Positions 26,212-35,039 of a stretch of DNA of 64,000 nucleotides are shown here, one piece after another. Position numbers and translations under genes: made by a program. The notes under the pieces were generated by a model. The model worked only from the letters and a program-made list of their open reading frames with translations, was not told where the DNA came from and made no database searches. Source of the stretch: Burkholderiaceae bacterium (lineage in GTDB: Bacteria; Pseudomonadota; Gammaproteobacteria; Burkholderiales; Burkholderiaceae_C); contig JACKLN010000012.1 in the NCBI GenBank assembly GCA_024235855.1, forward strand, positions 1-64,000, in the 5' to 3' direction. Every line of letters begins with the position of its first letter. Position 1 is the first letter of the stretch.

Positions 26212-27791
26212 ACCACCCCGCCCGCTTCACCCGCTGGCTCGCGGCGCTGGCCGCCACGCTGGCGCTGGCCGCACCCGCCGCCGCCCAGACGCTGCGCATT
26301 GCCAGCGCCTTCGACCCGCAGACGCAGGACCCGCACGCGCTGGCCCTGCTGTACCACTCGCGCGTGGCCTACCAGGTCTACGAATCGCTGGTGGGCCGGG
26401 ATGCCGCCTTCAAGCTGGAACCGGCGCTGGCCACGTCGTGGCAGCAGGTGGAACCCAAACGCTGGCGCTTCCAGCTGCGGCCCGGCGTGCGCTTCCACGA
26501 CGGCAGCACGATGTCGGCCGACGACGTGGTGTTCTCCATCACGCGCGCGCTGGGCAAGACCTCGCAGCGCGCCTTCCAGCTCAAGGGCGTGACGCAGGCG
26601 GTGAAGACCGGCCCACTGACGGTGGACCTGCTGCTGGAGACCCCCGACGCCGTGCTGCCGGAGAAGCTGCAGTACATCAGCATCATGAGCCGCGCCTGGA
26701 GCGAGCAGCACGGCGTCACGGCCGCGCAGGACTTCAACGGCAAGCAGGAAACCTTTGCCGTGCGCAACGCCAACGGCACCGGCCCGTTCAAGCTCGCGCG
26801 CTACGAGCCCGACGTGGTCACCGTGCTGCAGCGCCACGACGGCTGGTGGGGCCAGGGCGACGCCCGCAACGGCAACCTGGCCGAGGTGCGCTTCATCGTC
26901 ATCAAGAGCGACGCCACCCGCCTGGCCGCACTGGCCTCCGGCGAGGTGGACCTGGTGCTGGACCCGCCGTTCCAGGACGTCGAACGCCTGAAGCGCCAGC
27001 CGAAGATCAAGGTCACCGCGGTGCCCGAACTCGGCCAGCAGTACTTCACCTTCGACCAGGCGCGGCCCGAGCTCGAGTTCAGCGACGTCAAGGTCCGCAA
27101 CCCCTTCCAGGACCGGCGCGTGCGTCAGGCCGTGTGGCATGCGCTGAACGTGGAGCTCATCGTCGACAAGGTGCTGCGCGGCCAGGCCGAGCCCGTGGGC
27201 ACGTTCCTGTCGCCGCTGGTGGACGGTGCCGACCCGGCGCTGGGCCGCCGCCTGCCCTTCGACCCGGCACGCGCCAAGGCCCTGCTGGCCGAAGCCGGCT
27301 ACCCCGACGGCTTCGCGGTGACGCTGGACTGCGTGAACGTCACCTGGCGCCAGGCCGTGTGCCAGGCCGCCGCGGCCATGCTCACGCAGGTGGGCATCCG
27401 CACCACGCTGCGCGTGGCCGCGCCCAACCTGTTCTTCCCCAAGCTCAGCCAGGCCGGCGCCAGCTTCATCGAGTTCGGCTGGACGGCCAGCCCCGACGCC
27501 TGGAACTCGCTCAACGGCCTGTTCCGCACGTTCGACCGCAGCGGCCTGGGCACCTTCAACGCCGGCCGCTACAGCAACCCGAAGCTCGACGCCGTGATCG
27601 ACGCCATCCGCGTCGAGCCGGACCTCGCCAAGCGCCGCGCCATGGTGGGCCAGGCGCTGACGATGATCGCCGACGACCTACCCTACGTGCCGCTGTACCG
27701 CCGCAAGCTCAACTGGGCGATGGCGGCGAACGTGGACCTGGTGCAGTGGCCCAACGACACGCTGGAACTGCGCTGGGCGCGGATGAAGTGA
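26208..27791 (+). CDS. ABC transporter substrate-binding protein, family 5
   Basis: A 527-residue periplasmic binding protein of the oligopeptide/dipeptide/nickel class (SBP family 5). The signal peptide ends AAAQ (~residue 26). The LRIASAFDPQTQDPHALALLYH start of the mature part, the LRPGVRFHDGSTMSADDVVFS segment and RRVRQAVWHALN are hallmarks of the class. Genes for permease and ATPase subunits are not adjacent, so it must rely on subunits elsewhere. It overlaps the preceding hydrolase gene by 4 bases (ATGA), a strong hint that its ligand is the hydrolase substrate or product, such as a gamma-glutamyl peptide (inference). Confidence 0.87.
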   Translation: MNHPARFTRWLAALAATLALAAPAAAQTLRIASAFDPQTQDPHALALLYHSRVAYQVYESLVGRDAAFKLEPALATSWQQVEPKRWRFQLRPGVRFHDGSTMSADDVVFSITRALGKTSQRAFQLKGVTQAVKTGPLTVDLLLETPDAVLPEKLQYISIMSRAWSEQHGVTAAQDFNGKQETFAVRNANGTGPFKLARYEPDVVTVLQRHDGWWGQGDARNGNLAEVRFIVIKSDATRLAALASGEVDLVLDPPFQDVERLKRQPKIKVTAVPELGQQYFTFDQARPELEFSDVKVRNPFQDRRVRQAVWHALNVELIVDKVLRGQAEPVGTFLSPLVDGADPALGRRLPFDPARAKALLAEAGYPDGFAVTLDCVNVTWRQAVCQAAAAMLTQVGIRTTLRVAAPNLFFPKLSQAGASFIEFGWTASPDAWNSLNGLFRTFDRSGLGTFNAGRYSNPKLDAVIDAIRVEPDLAKRRAMVGQALTMIADDLPYVPLYRRKLNWAMAANVDLVQWPNDTLELRWARMK

Positions 27792-27807
27792 GGCCGGCCG
27801 GGCCGCC

Positions 27808-28398
27808 TCACTCCCGCGACGGGTAGATGCCCTGCAGCGCCATGAAGCAGCTGACGGTGACGTAGGGCGGCATCTGCGGCACCGGCTGATTGCCGCCGGC
27901 GGCACTGGTGGTGGCCGTGGCCATGTCGGTGTCGCCGGGCGCCGCGCCGTACATCGGCAGGCGCGGCCGCGTCGCCGGCACACCGCCGGCCGGGCTGGAC
28001 GCCGTAGGGGCCGCGGTGCTGGCCCGCGGCGCCACGGTGTGGGTGTGGGCCGGCATCTGCGAAGGCGTCAGCGTGTGCGTCTCCGCGCCGCCGCGTTCAC
28101 CCAAGGTGCGCGGTGTCAGGCCCGGGCCGTTGCCGTCGTGCACCAGCGCCCGGCCCCGCATGTCCGGCAGCGCGAAGGTGGTCCGGCCGTCACCGCCGTA
28201 GGTGGTGCCCAGCAGCGAGAACAGCGCCTGGTTCTGCGCGATCGGCAGCAGCTGCCCGTCCAGCCGTGCCCAGCCACGCGGCGTGAAGTTGAACCCGGCG
28301 CACATGATCTGCCCGATGAAGGGCTCGGACTGGGCAGCCGCGGGCAGCGGCGCGGCCAGTGCCGCGAGCATGGCCGTGGCGGCGAGGGTGATGCGCAT
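27808..28398 (-). CDS. Exported phage-tail-collar-like (MdpB/microcystin-dependent-type) protein
   Basis: A 196-residue protein with a tail collar domain: EPFIGQIMCAGFNFTPRGWA, DGQLLPIAQNQALFSLLGT, TYGGDGRTTFALPDMRGRALVHDG and a C-terminal QPVPQMPPYVTVSCFMALQG. These pieces are typical of tail-fibre collar and microcystin-dependent-protein families. Unusually for this class it carries an N-terminal signal peptide (MRITLAATAMLAALAAPLPA, cleavage ~residue 23), so it is exported to periplasm or surface instead of being packed on a phage tail. AAGGAGA precedes ATG 28398. It stands alone, with no other phage gene around it, and converges with the solute-binding protein gene. Confidence 0.8.
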   Translation of the reverse strand: MRITLAATAMLAALAAPLPAAAQSEPFIGQIMCAGFNFTPRGWARLDGQLLPIAQNQALFSLLGTTYGGDGRTTFALPDMRGRALVHDGNGPGLTPRTLGERGGAETHTLTPSQMPAHTHTVAPRASTAAPTASSPAGGVPATRPRLPMYGAAPGDTDMATATTSAAGGNQPVPQMPPYVTVSCFMALQGIYPSRE

Positions 28399-28512
28399 GG
28401 GAATCTCCTTGTGGGCCGGCCAATGGTCGGCGGGCCCCCAGCGTAGGCGCCCCGTTCGACCGGCGCCACCCCCATTCACCCGGGCCCGGGGCGGCCGGAC
28501 CCCGTCAGGGCA

Positions 28513-29253
28513 TCAGCGGCGTGGCACGCACCACTGCTGCTCGCAGGGCACACCGTCGCGGTTGCCGTCCATCTTCACGCCCGGGCAATGGGCCAGGAAG
28601 TACTCGGCTTCGGCACAGGAACGCATCTGCGAACAGTGCGTGCGGCCGTCGCAGCGGAAACCGCTGCTCGCCACCACGGTGGCTGCCGGCACGGCGAGCC
28701 GGGACGCTGCAGGCTCCGCCGCGGCCGCCTTCGGCGCCGACGCGGCCCCGTCGCTGGCCCCGCAGGGGCCGTGGCTGCGCCGGAAGTCCCACGGGAACAC
28801 GGCACCGCGCTCGGCATGCAGGCCGCGCTTGAAGGCCTGCGCCACCTTTTCCTGCGCCACGTAGGGCCCCTGGTTCCATTTGCTGCGCAGGCTCCAGGCA
28901 TGGCCCTCGGCCACCATGCGCTGGTTGACCACGAGGTCTTCCACCGTCAGCACGCCCAGCGTGCGGCCGTAGCTGTCCTTGCCCTTGGTCTGCAGCGTCG
29001 CCGGCTTGCCCATGACGAAGGACGCCAGGTACTCGCGCGAGGCCTCGCCGCCGGCCTGGCAGCCCTCCGGCGCATCGATGCCGTGCAGGCGCACTTCGAG
29101 CGGCTTGCCGCCGCCGGCCGGCGCGAAGACCAGGCTGTCGCCGTCGATCACCTTGTCCACGTGGCCGGACAGCGTGGCCGCCGACCCGGCCAGCGGCAGG
29201 CCCAGGGCCAGGCAGAAGGCGGCCGCCAGGGCCAGGATCCGGGTGCAGTGCAT
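28513..29253 (-). CDS. Exported thermonuclease (SNase-like) with C-terminal Excalibur-like domain
   Basis: A 246-residue secreted nuclease. It has a signal peptide (residues 1-25), then the SNase fold with VIDGDSLVF and EVRLHGIDAPEG, holding the acidic and arginine residues of the family's active site, and later RTLGVLTVEDLVVNQRMVAEGHAW. After an Ala-rich linker the last ~45 residues have CDGRTHCSQMRSCAEAEYFL followed by MDGNRDGVPCE, matching the Excalibur calcium-binding module. The product probably degrades extracellular or periplasmic nucleic acid and requires calcium. AAGGAG precedes ATG 29253. It is 68 bases downstream of the DEXH helicase on the same strand. Confidence 0.88.
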   Translation of the reverse strand: MHCTRILALAAAFCLALGLPLAGSAATLSGHVDKVIDGDSLVFAPAGGGKPLEVRLHGIDAPEGCQAGGEASREYLASFVMGKPATLQTKGKDSYGRTLGVLTVEDLVVNQRMVAEGHAWSLRSKWNQGPYVAQEKVAQAFKRGLHAERGAVFPWDFRRSHGPCGASDGAASAPKAAAAEPAASRLAVPAATVVASSGFRCDGRTHCSQMRSCAEAEYFLAHCPGVKMDGNRDGVPCEQQWCVPRR

Positions 29254-29321
29254 CGGTGGTGCTCCTTGCTTGCTGGCCGCGATCTTGCCATCGATGCCGC
29301 AGCCCACCGGATGCGCCGCGG

Positions 29322-31856
29322 TCAGGCCGGGCGTCGGGGCGTGCGCCGGCGGCGGCGCGTTGCCGGCGCAGGGTCCAAGGCCGCCTTCTCGGCGTCGGCC
29401 AGCAGGCGCGCCAGCCGGTCGGCCAGCTTCTCGGTGCTGAGCTGCTCGCGCAGCCGCTCCACCATCAGCGGCAGGCTGAAGGGGCTGGCGGTCTGCAGCG
29501 GCACCACGGCCAGCGGCGTGTGCGCCATGTGTTCGAGCACGGCACGCAGCCGGGTCATCTCCAGCTCCTGCGCCAGCACCTCCTGCTCGGCCTGGCCGAG
29601 CAGGCGGTTGCCGCAGTCGTACTGGCGGAAGACCTCCCAGAACAGGCTGCTCGAGGCCTGCAGCTGTTTCAGGCTCTTGGGCGCGCCAGGGTAGCCGCCG
29701 AAGACCAGGCCCGCCACACGCGCGATCTCGCGGAAGCGCCGCTGCGCCAGCGCGCCGCTGTTCAGGCTGGCCAGCACGTCGGCCATCAGGTCGCCGGTGG
29801 CGAACAGCGTGCCGTCGTGCAGCGCCGACAGGTCTGGCGGCTCGGCGGCCACGATCTCCAGACCGTAGTCGTTGACGCTGAGCGAGAAGGTGTTGGAACG
29901 GACCTTCGCCAGCCGCCAGGCCAGCAGCTGCGCCAACCCGATGTGCACGTTGCGCCCGCCGAACGGGTACAGGAACAGGTGGTGGCCCTCGCGGGTGACC
30001 AGCGTCTCGGCCACCAGCCGGCCTGGCCGCGGCAGCAGCGACAGCCGCTGCTGCGTGGCCAGCATCGGCCCGGCCGCCTGCAGTTCGGGCTCCGCTGCCT
30101 CGCCACGGTCCACCGCGTCCAGCAGCGCCTGCACCGCGTCGGCCATCTCGCTGGACAGCGGCATGCGGCTGCCGGCCCAGGCCGGCACGATGCCCTTGGG
30201 CTTGCTGGCCTTGCGCACCAGCGCCGCCATGTCCTGCGTGCGCACGTACTCCAGCACGCGGCCGGCGAAGACGAAGTGGTCGCCGGCGCTCAGGCGGCCG
30301 ATGAAGCTCTCCTCGATGCTGCCGAGCTTGCCGCCCGAGATCCATTGCACCGTCATCGTCGCGTCGGCCACGATGGTGCCGACCTGCAGTCGGTGCCGGC
30401 GCGCGATGCCGCGGTCGGGCACACGCCACAGGCCGGTGTCGGGGTCGCGCCGCACGCGGTGGTACTCGGGGTAGGCGCCCAGGCTGTCGCCGCCGCGTTC
30501 GACGAAGGCCAGCGCCCAGTCGAACTCGGCCCGCGTCAGCCCGGCGTAGCACGGGGCGCTGCGCACCTCGTCGTACAGCGCCTCGGCGTCGAAGCCGCCG
30601 CCCAACGCCACCGTCACCAGGTGCTGCACCAGCACGTCCAGCGGCTTGTCCGGTGCCTGGCGCGACTCCACCTGCCCGGCCAGCGCCGCGCGGCGGGCGG
30701 CAGCGGCCTCCACCAGTTCCAGCGTGTTGGTGGGCACCAGCGTCACGCGGCTGGCGCGGCCCGGCGCGTGGCCGCTGCGGCCGGCACGCTGCAGCAGCCG
30801 CGCCACGCCCTTGGCGCTGCCGATCTGCAGCACGCGCTCCACCGGCAGGAAGTCCACGCCGAGGTCCAGCGACGACGTGGCCACCACGGCCTTCAGCCGC
30901 CCTTCCTTCAGGCCGCGCTCCACCCAGTCGCGCGTGTCGCGGTCCAGGCTGCCGTGGTGCAGCGCCACCACACCGGCCCAGTCGGGGCGCGCTTCGAGCA
31001 GCAGCTGGTACCAGATCTCGGCCTGGCTGCGTGTGTTGGTGAAGATCAGCGTGGTCTCGGCCTTGGCCACCTCGTCGACCACCGGCTGCTGCATCTGCGC
31101 GCCCAGATGACCACCCCAGCTGAAGCGCCCGGGCTCGGCCGGCAGCAGGGTGTCGATGACCAGGGCCTTGTCGATGCGCCCGCGCACCAGCTGGCCGCCG
31201 GGGCCGCACAGCGTGGCCATCGCCTCGTCCAGGTTGCCCAGCGTGGCCGACAGCCCCCAGACCACCAGGCCGGGGTTCCATCGCCGCAGCCGCGCCAGCG
31301 CCAGCTGCACCTGGGTGCCGCGCTTGCTGGCCAGCAGTTCGTGCCATTCGTCGACGATGACGGTGTGCACACCGGCGAGTTCGTCGCGCGCGTGTTCGCG
31401 GGTGAGCATCAGGCTCAGCGACTCCGGCGTCGTCACCAGCGCCTGCGGCCAGCGGCGCTCCTGCCGCGCGCGTTCGGCGCTGGGGGTGTCGCCAGTGCGC
31501 TGTCCGACCTGCCAGCCGGGCGCCAGATCGGGCAGGGGCAGTGCCAGCGCACGCGTGGTGTCGGCGGCCAGCGCCCGCATCGGCGTCAGCCACAGAACCT
31601 GAAGCCCCGGCCCCGGCCGGCCTCGCGCCATCGCCCCCATCCACACGGCGTAGGTCTTGCCGCTGCCTGTGGTGGCGTGCAACAGGCCACTGCGCCCGGC
31701 GGCCATGGCCGTCCAGACCTCGCGCTGGAAGGGGAACGGCGTCCAGCCGCGGGCGGTGAACCAGTCTCGTGCATCGCGATGGACGTCGTCGAGTGGTGCC
31801 GTGGCTGGCCTCTCGCCAGGGGGTCTCCCCTTGCCTGTCGCTCGCCCTCCGGTCAC
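29322..31856 (-). CDS. Ligase-associated-type DNA damage response DEXH box helicase (Lhr-like)
   Basis: An 844-residue superfamily 2 helicase. The start FTARGWTPFPFQREVW (around residues 33-48) is characteristic of the LADDR subgroup. Walker A is TTGSGKT, the DExH box is DEWHE, the SATLGN motif III follows, and RAGRSGHAPGRAS is motif VI. A ~350-residue C-terminal region includes the Lhr-core-like part. In other bacteria this helicase is encoded with an ATP-dependent DNA ligase, an MBL-fold exonuclease and a phosphoesterase; none of those is beside it here. The GTG start at 31856 has a weak RBS. The last residues are very basic (RRRRTPRR). Confidence 0.86.
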   Translation of the reverse strand: MTGGRATGKGRPPGERPATAPLDDVHRDARDWFTARGWTPFPFQREVWTAMAAGRSGLLHATTGSGKTYAVWMGAMARGRPGPGLQVLWLTPMRALAADTTRALALPLPDLAPGWQVGQRTGDTPSAERARQERRWPQALVTTPESLSLMLTREHARDELAGVHTVIVDEWHELLASKRGTQVQLALARLRRWNPGLVVWGLSATLGNLDEAMATLCGPGGQLVRGRIDKALVIDTLLPAEPGRFSWGGHLGAQMQQPVVDEVAKAETTLIFTNTRSQAEIWYQLLLEARPDWAGVVALHHGSLDRDTRDWVERGLKEGRLKAVVATSSLDLGVDFLPVERVLQIGSAKGVARLLQRAGRSGHAPGRASRVTLVPTNTLELVEAAAARRAALAGQVESRQAPDKPLDVLVQHLVTVALGGGFDAEALYDEVRSAPCYAGLTRAEFDWALAFVERGGDSLGAYPEYHRVRRDPDTGLWRVPDRGIARRHRLQVGTIVADATMTVQWISGGKLGSIEESFIGRLSAGDHFVFAGRVLEYVRTQDMAALVRKASKPKGIVPAWAGSRMPLSSEMADAVQALLDAVDRGEAAEPELQAAGPMLATQQRLSLLPRPGRLVAETLVTREGHHLFLYPFGGRNVHIGLAQLLAWRLAKVRSNTFSLSVNDYGLEIVAAEPPDLSALHDGTLFATGDLMADVLASLNSGALAQRRFREIARVAGLVFGGYPGAPKSLKQLQASSSLFWEVFRQYDCGNRLLGQAEQEVLAQELEMTRLRAVLEHMAHTPLAVVPLQTASPFSLPLMVERLREQLSTEKLADRLARLLADAEKAALDPAPATRRRRRTPRRPA

Positions 31857-31951
31857 CTTTCCCCCTGTTCACCACCGTGCCAGCGCACGGGTTTGACGCG
31901 ATGATGCCGTCATCGGCGGCAGCGCGTGGCCGCCCCATCGGGCCCGGACCA

Positions 31952-32634
31952 ATGCCGCATCCGCTGACCGTGATCGCCTGCATCCTGCTGCTGCTGTCGG
32001 CGGTCGCGTTCTGGCCGGCCTACCTGGCCGGTGGCCCACGGCCAGCGCCTACACCCATGCCCATGCAGCACTGGGGTCCGCGTGGTTGCTGCTGCTGGCG
32101 GTGCAGCCGATGCTGCTGCGGTCGCGGCGACGGCGAGCCCACCGCGGGCTCGGCCGCGTGGGCGTCGGGCTGGGGGTGGCCTTCGTGGTGTCGAGCGTAC
32201 TGCTGGCCGGGCACAGCGTACGCCGCATGCCGGCAGACCTTTTCGCGCACGAGGGCCGCTTCGTCTACCTGCCGCTGGCCATGGCGCTGCTGTTCGCCAT
32301 CGCGCTGGCGCTGGCGGTGCACTGGCGCCACGTGCCGGCGGCACACGGCCGGTTCATGGCCTGCACCACCCTGCCGCTGCTGGACCCGCTGTTCGCTCGG
32401 CTGCTGTACACGCACGGACCCGCTTTGCCGACGCCTTGGCTGTACCAGGTGCCGGCCTTCACCACCTTCGGCATCGTGCTGGCGCTGGTGTGGCACCGGT
32501 GGCCCGCCGGCCAGCCCGGGCGCGACACGTGGGCAGGCTACGGCTTCGCCGCCGCCGCCACACTGGCCGGCTTCTTCGTCGTGCCGGACCTGACGGCCTG
32601 GCAGGCCGTGGTGGCGCACTGGCGAGGGCTCTGA
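31952..32634 (+). pseudogene. Multi-pass membrane protein gene interrupted by a frameshift
   Basis: The first ~25 codons from ATG 31952 encode PHPLTVIACILLLLSAVAFW and PAYLAG, a good first membrane helix. From about 32041 the reading frame that continues the protein is one base back: ASAYTHAHAALGSAWLLLLAVQ, then ~180 residues with 5 or 6 helices including HGRFMACTTLPLLDPLFAR. No start codon exists in that downstream frame before a rare TTG at 32086. One missing base between about 32026 and 32041 would join them. It resembles DUF2306-type or related small membrane proteins; function unknown. The frameshift could be real or a sequencing error. The downstream neighbour begins 69 bases later. Confidence 0.65.
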
Positions 32635-32703
32635 CCGCCTGCCGCGCCGACCGCGAGCTTGGGGAGTGCCTCGCCGCCGGTCAACCCGCACACTGCGGCG
32701 ACC

Positions 32704-34446
32704 ATGGCCGGCGACGACCTCAACCTGACGCAGTGGAGCGCCGTCGTCGCCCTGCTGGTGGTGCTGTTGGTGCCGCTCGCGGTGGCCGGCGCCGCGTGGG
32801 CACGGCGCCGCTACGTGCGGGCCATCACCGTCCTGCAGACGGCCCTGGCGCACGGTGATGGCGACGTGCAGTTGCACCGGCCGACGGCGCCGCCGAACCG
32901 CACGCCACTGGACATCGACCTGGTGGACGCGGACCAGGTCGCCGCCGCCACCGGTGGCACGCCGGCCGCGGGTGCCCGGCGGCTGCGCCGGCGCGTGCTG
33001 GGCGTGCAGTTCGCCGCCGGACTGCTGTACTGGTGGCTGCTGCTGTGCGTGCTGCTGGTGGCCGGCGTCGTCTGGTGGCAGATGAGCGGCGAACCGGCGC
33101 TGGGCGACCCTGCGAGTGGCGAGGCGTCCGCCAGCCTGGCCGAGACGCTCGCGACCCAGCTGGTGCTCTGGCCGCTGCTGGTGCTGCCCGCCGTGCTCGG
33201 CTGGGCCTTCCAGGCTGGCCTGCCGGAGGACCGGGTGTGGCTCGGCGCCGGCCTGACGGTGGCGGCCTTCGGGCTCGGCCTCGTCGGCAGCGGGGCGGAG
33301 CTGGGGGCGGCACTGGTGCTGGCCACCGCCGCGGCCATGCTCGCGGCCCTGCTGGCGGCCTTCCTGCGGCCGGCCGTGCGCGGCGCGGGCCCACCGCTGG
33401 TGGCGGCGCTGACGATCGGCCTGGTCGTCTTCGCCTTCGGCGTGGCCTTTGCCGCGGCCTTCGACGACGGCGAGGACAGCGAAACCACCGTCGAGGACTG
33501 GTTCTGGGCCGGCCTGTACCTGCTGCTCGTGCTGGGCGGGGCCGGTGCCGCCGCCTGGCGCATGCTGCTGCGGCTGGCCCGGCGCTACGAGGAGCGCCGC
33601 TTCAGCGACCAGCAGATGGCGCTGCACGCCTACTGGGCGCTGGTCACCGGCTGGTGCGGTGCGCTGGTGCTGGCGGTGTCGTTCGACGCCCGCACCCAGC
33701 ATGCGATGGAATGGATGGCCGCCGTGGTGCTGGTGGCCTGGTTCGGCTGGCGCGCGCTGGAGCGCGTGGCGCTGTGGTGGGCCCGCCGCGGTGCACCGGC
33801 ACCCTGCGGCGCCCTGCTGATGCTGCGCGTGTTCAAGCCCAGCGCGCGCAGCGAGGCCTTCACCGACCGCTTCCTGGCGCGCTGGCGCTTTGCCGGCCCC
33901 ACGTGGATGATCGCCGGGCCCGACCTGGCCGGTGGCCACCTGGAACCCGACGAGTTCTTCGCCTTCCTGCGTGGCCGGCTGCGCGAGCATTTCATCGTCG
34001 ATGCCACCGAGATCGCGCCGCGGCTGCAGGCCCTGGACAGCACGCGTGACCCCGACGGCCGCTGCCGCGTGCACGAGCTCTTCTGCAGCAACGCCACCTG
34101 GCGCGAGACCGTGCTGGCGCTGATGGACCGCGCCGGGGCGGTGCTGCTGGACCTGCGCGAGTACCACCCCGGCCGCCTGGGCACCCGCTTCGAGCTCGAG
34201 GCCGTGCTGCAGCGCGTGCCGCTGCAGCGGCTGGTGGTGCTGGTGGCCGCCGGGGACGACCCGGCCCTGGTGGAGGCCGAGGTCCGCGACGCCTGGCGCC
34301 TGGTGGACCCGCGCGGCCGCAGCGACGCCGCACCACGCCTGACCGTGCTGTCGGTGGACCAGGGCAGCGCGGCCGAGATGCACGGCCTGCTGGCCGCCTG
34401 CGCCGCGGCCACCGCTGGCGCCGAGACGATGGGCGATCAGCGCTGA
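32704..34446 (+). CDS. Multi-TM membrane protein with cytosolic Rossmann-like C-terminal domain
   Basis: A 580-residue protein. The first ~370 residues contain about 8 or 9 transmembrane helices interrupted by charged loops. The remaining ~200 residues are soluble: MLRVFKPSARSEAFTDRFL, then strands VLLDLREY and LVVLVA, in an alternating alpha/beta order reminiscent of TIR-like, SLOG-like or other Rossmannoid domains. The segment GPTWMIAGPDLAGGHLEPDEF and RCRVHELFCSNATW are conserved-looking but I cannot name the family. Start ATG 32704 was chosen because the membrane domain begins there; a longer frame begins at 32659. Its 3' end overlaps the end of the convergent MarR-like gene by 10 bases. 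Function unknown. Confidence 0.7.
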   Translation: MAGDDLNLTQWSAVVALLVVLLVPLAVAGAAWARRRYVRAITVLQTALAHGDGDVQLHRPTAPPNRTPLDIDLVDADQVAAATGGTPAAGARRLRRRVLGVQFAAGLLYWWLLLCVLLVAGVVWWQMSGEPALGDPASGEASASLAETLATQLVLWPLLVLPAVLGWAFQAGLPEDRVWLGAGLTVAAFGLGLVGSGAELGAALVLATAAAMLAALLAAFLRPAVRGAGPPLVAALTIGLVVFAFGVAFAAAFDDGEDSETTVEDWFWAGLYLLLVLGGAGAAAWRMLLRLARRYEERRFSDQQMALHAYWALVTGWCGALVLAVSFDARTQHAMEWMAAVVLVAWFGWRALERVALWWARRGAPAPCGALLMLRVFKPSARSEAFTDRFLARWRFAGPTWMIAGPDLAGGHLEPDEFFAFLRGRLREHFIVDATEIAPRLQALDSTRDPDGRCRVHELFCSNATWRETVLALMDRAGAVLLDLREYHPGRLGTRFELEAVLQRVPLQRLVVLVAAGDDPALVEAEVRDAWRLVDPRGRSDAAPRLTVLSVDQGSAAEMHGLLAACAAATAGAETMGDQR

Positions 34447-34951
34447 GGCCGCACGCGCCGCGAGCCGCCCGCGCGGCGGTCGGCGCGCACGTCCTGCACC
34501 AGCTCGGCGTTGAGGGCACGCGCCCTGGCCGTCAGCGCGGTCAGCAGCCGGTCGAGCTGACGGAGCGCGCGATCGTCCACCGCCTGCAGCACCGCCTGGT
34601 TGATGGCCGCCACCTGCGGGAACACCTCGTCGTGCAGCTGCCGCCCAGCCCCAGTCAGCGCCACGCGGGCCTGGCGCGCGTCGCCCGGCAGCGGCACCCG
34701 TACGAGCAGGCCCTTGGCCACCAGGGCGCCGATGGCGCGGCTGGTGCGCGGGCGGTCCAACTGCGCTTCGTCGGCCAGCGCTGACGGCGACAGTTCACCA
34801 CGTGCCGCCACAGCCGCCACTCGCGCCGCGCGATGCCGTAGCGGCCTTCCAGCAGACGGATCACCGGCGCGCCGCTGAGCGCGTGCAGCTGCAACAGGCG
34901 GTAGTTCAGCAGGTCGTCCAGCGACCGCGGGTGGCGCAGGCTCAGGGTCAT
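34437..34951 (-). pseudogene. MarR family transcriptional regulator gene with a frameshift
   Basis: From ATG 34951 the frame encodes the dimerisation arm of a MarR protein (about residues 1-44, reaching GIARREWRL). The winged-helix part continues in another frame, ELSPSALADEAQLDRPRTSRAI then GALVAKGLL and the wing, to the stop at 34437. The change lies near 34810-34815 and equals one missing base. A start for a separate C-terminal product (GTG 34820) exists but would lack the dimer helices. It may be a real pseudogene or a sequence error. Its likely targets are itself and the divergent Bug receptor, whose shared promoter has a palindromic operator at 34960-34980. Confidence 0.75.
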
Positions 34952-34959
34952 CCCGGGGC

Positions 34960-34980
34960 AGAGTTGTTTTCTACAACTCT
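34960..34980. promoter_or_regulatory. Palindromic MarR-type operator
   Basis: Perfect 8-base arms AGAGTTGT and ACAACTCT with a 5-base spacer, located 9 bases upstream of the MarR start (34951) and in front of the divergent Bug receptor. The GTTGT-N5-ACAAC core has the size and symmetry of MarR-family operators. It overlaps the putative -35 of the Bug promoter. Confidence 0.65.
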
Positions 34981-34998
34981 AGGCCAGGGGCGTAGATT
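34970..34998 (+). promoter_or_regulatory. Possible sigma70-type promoter of the Bug receptor/sulfatase unit
   Basis: TCTACA (34970-34975) as a 4-of-6 match to -35 and TAGATT (34993-34998) as -10, with 17-base spacing, 42 bases before the ATG at 35040. The -35 lies inside the palindrome at 34960-34980, which fits repression by the MarR protein. Confidence 0.4.
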
Positions 34999-35039
34999 GC
35001 CGTCACCGCACAACCCCTGACGACGACGGAGACACGCCC

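Noticed and set aside
29256..31904. 882-codon open frame on the plus strand opposite the DEXH helicase
   Set aside because: It has no recognisable motifs and an unnatural Gln/His/Arg composition; the helicase on the minus strand has all family motifs.
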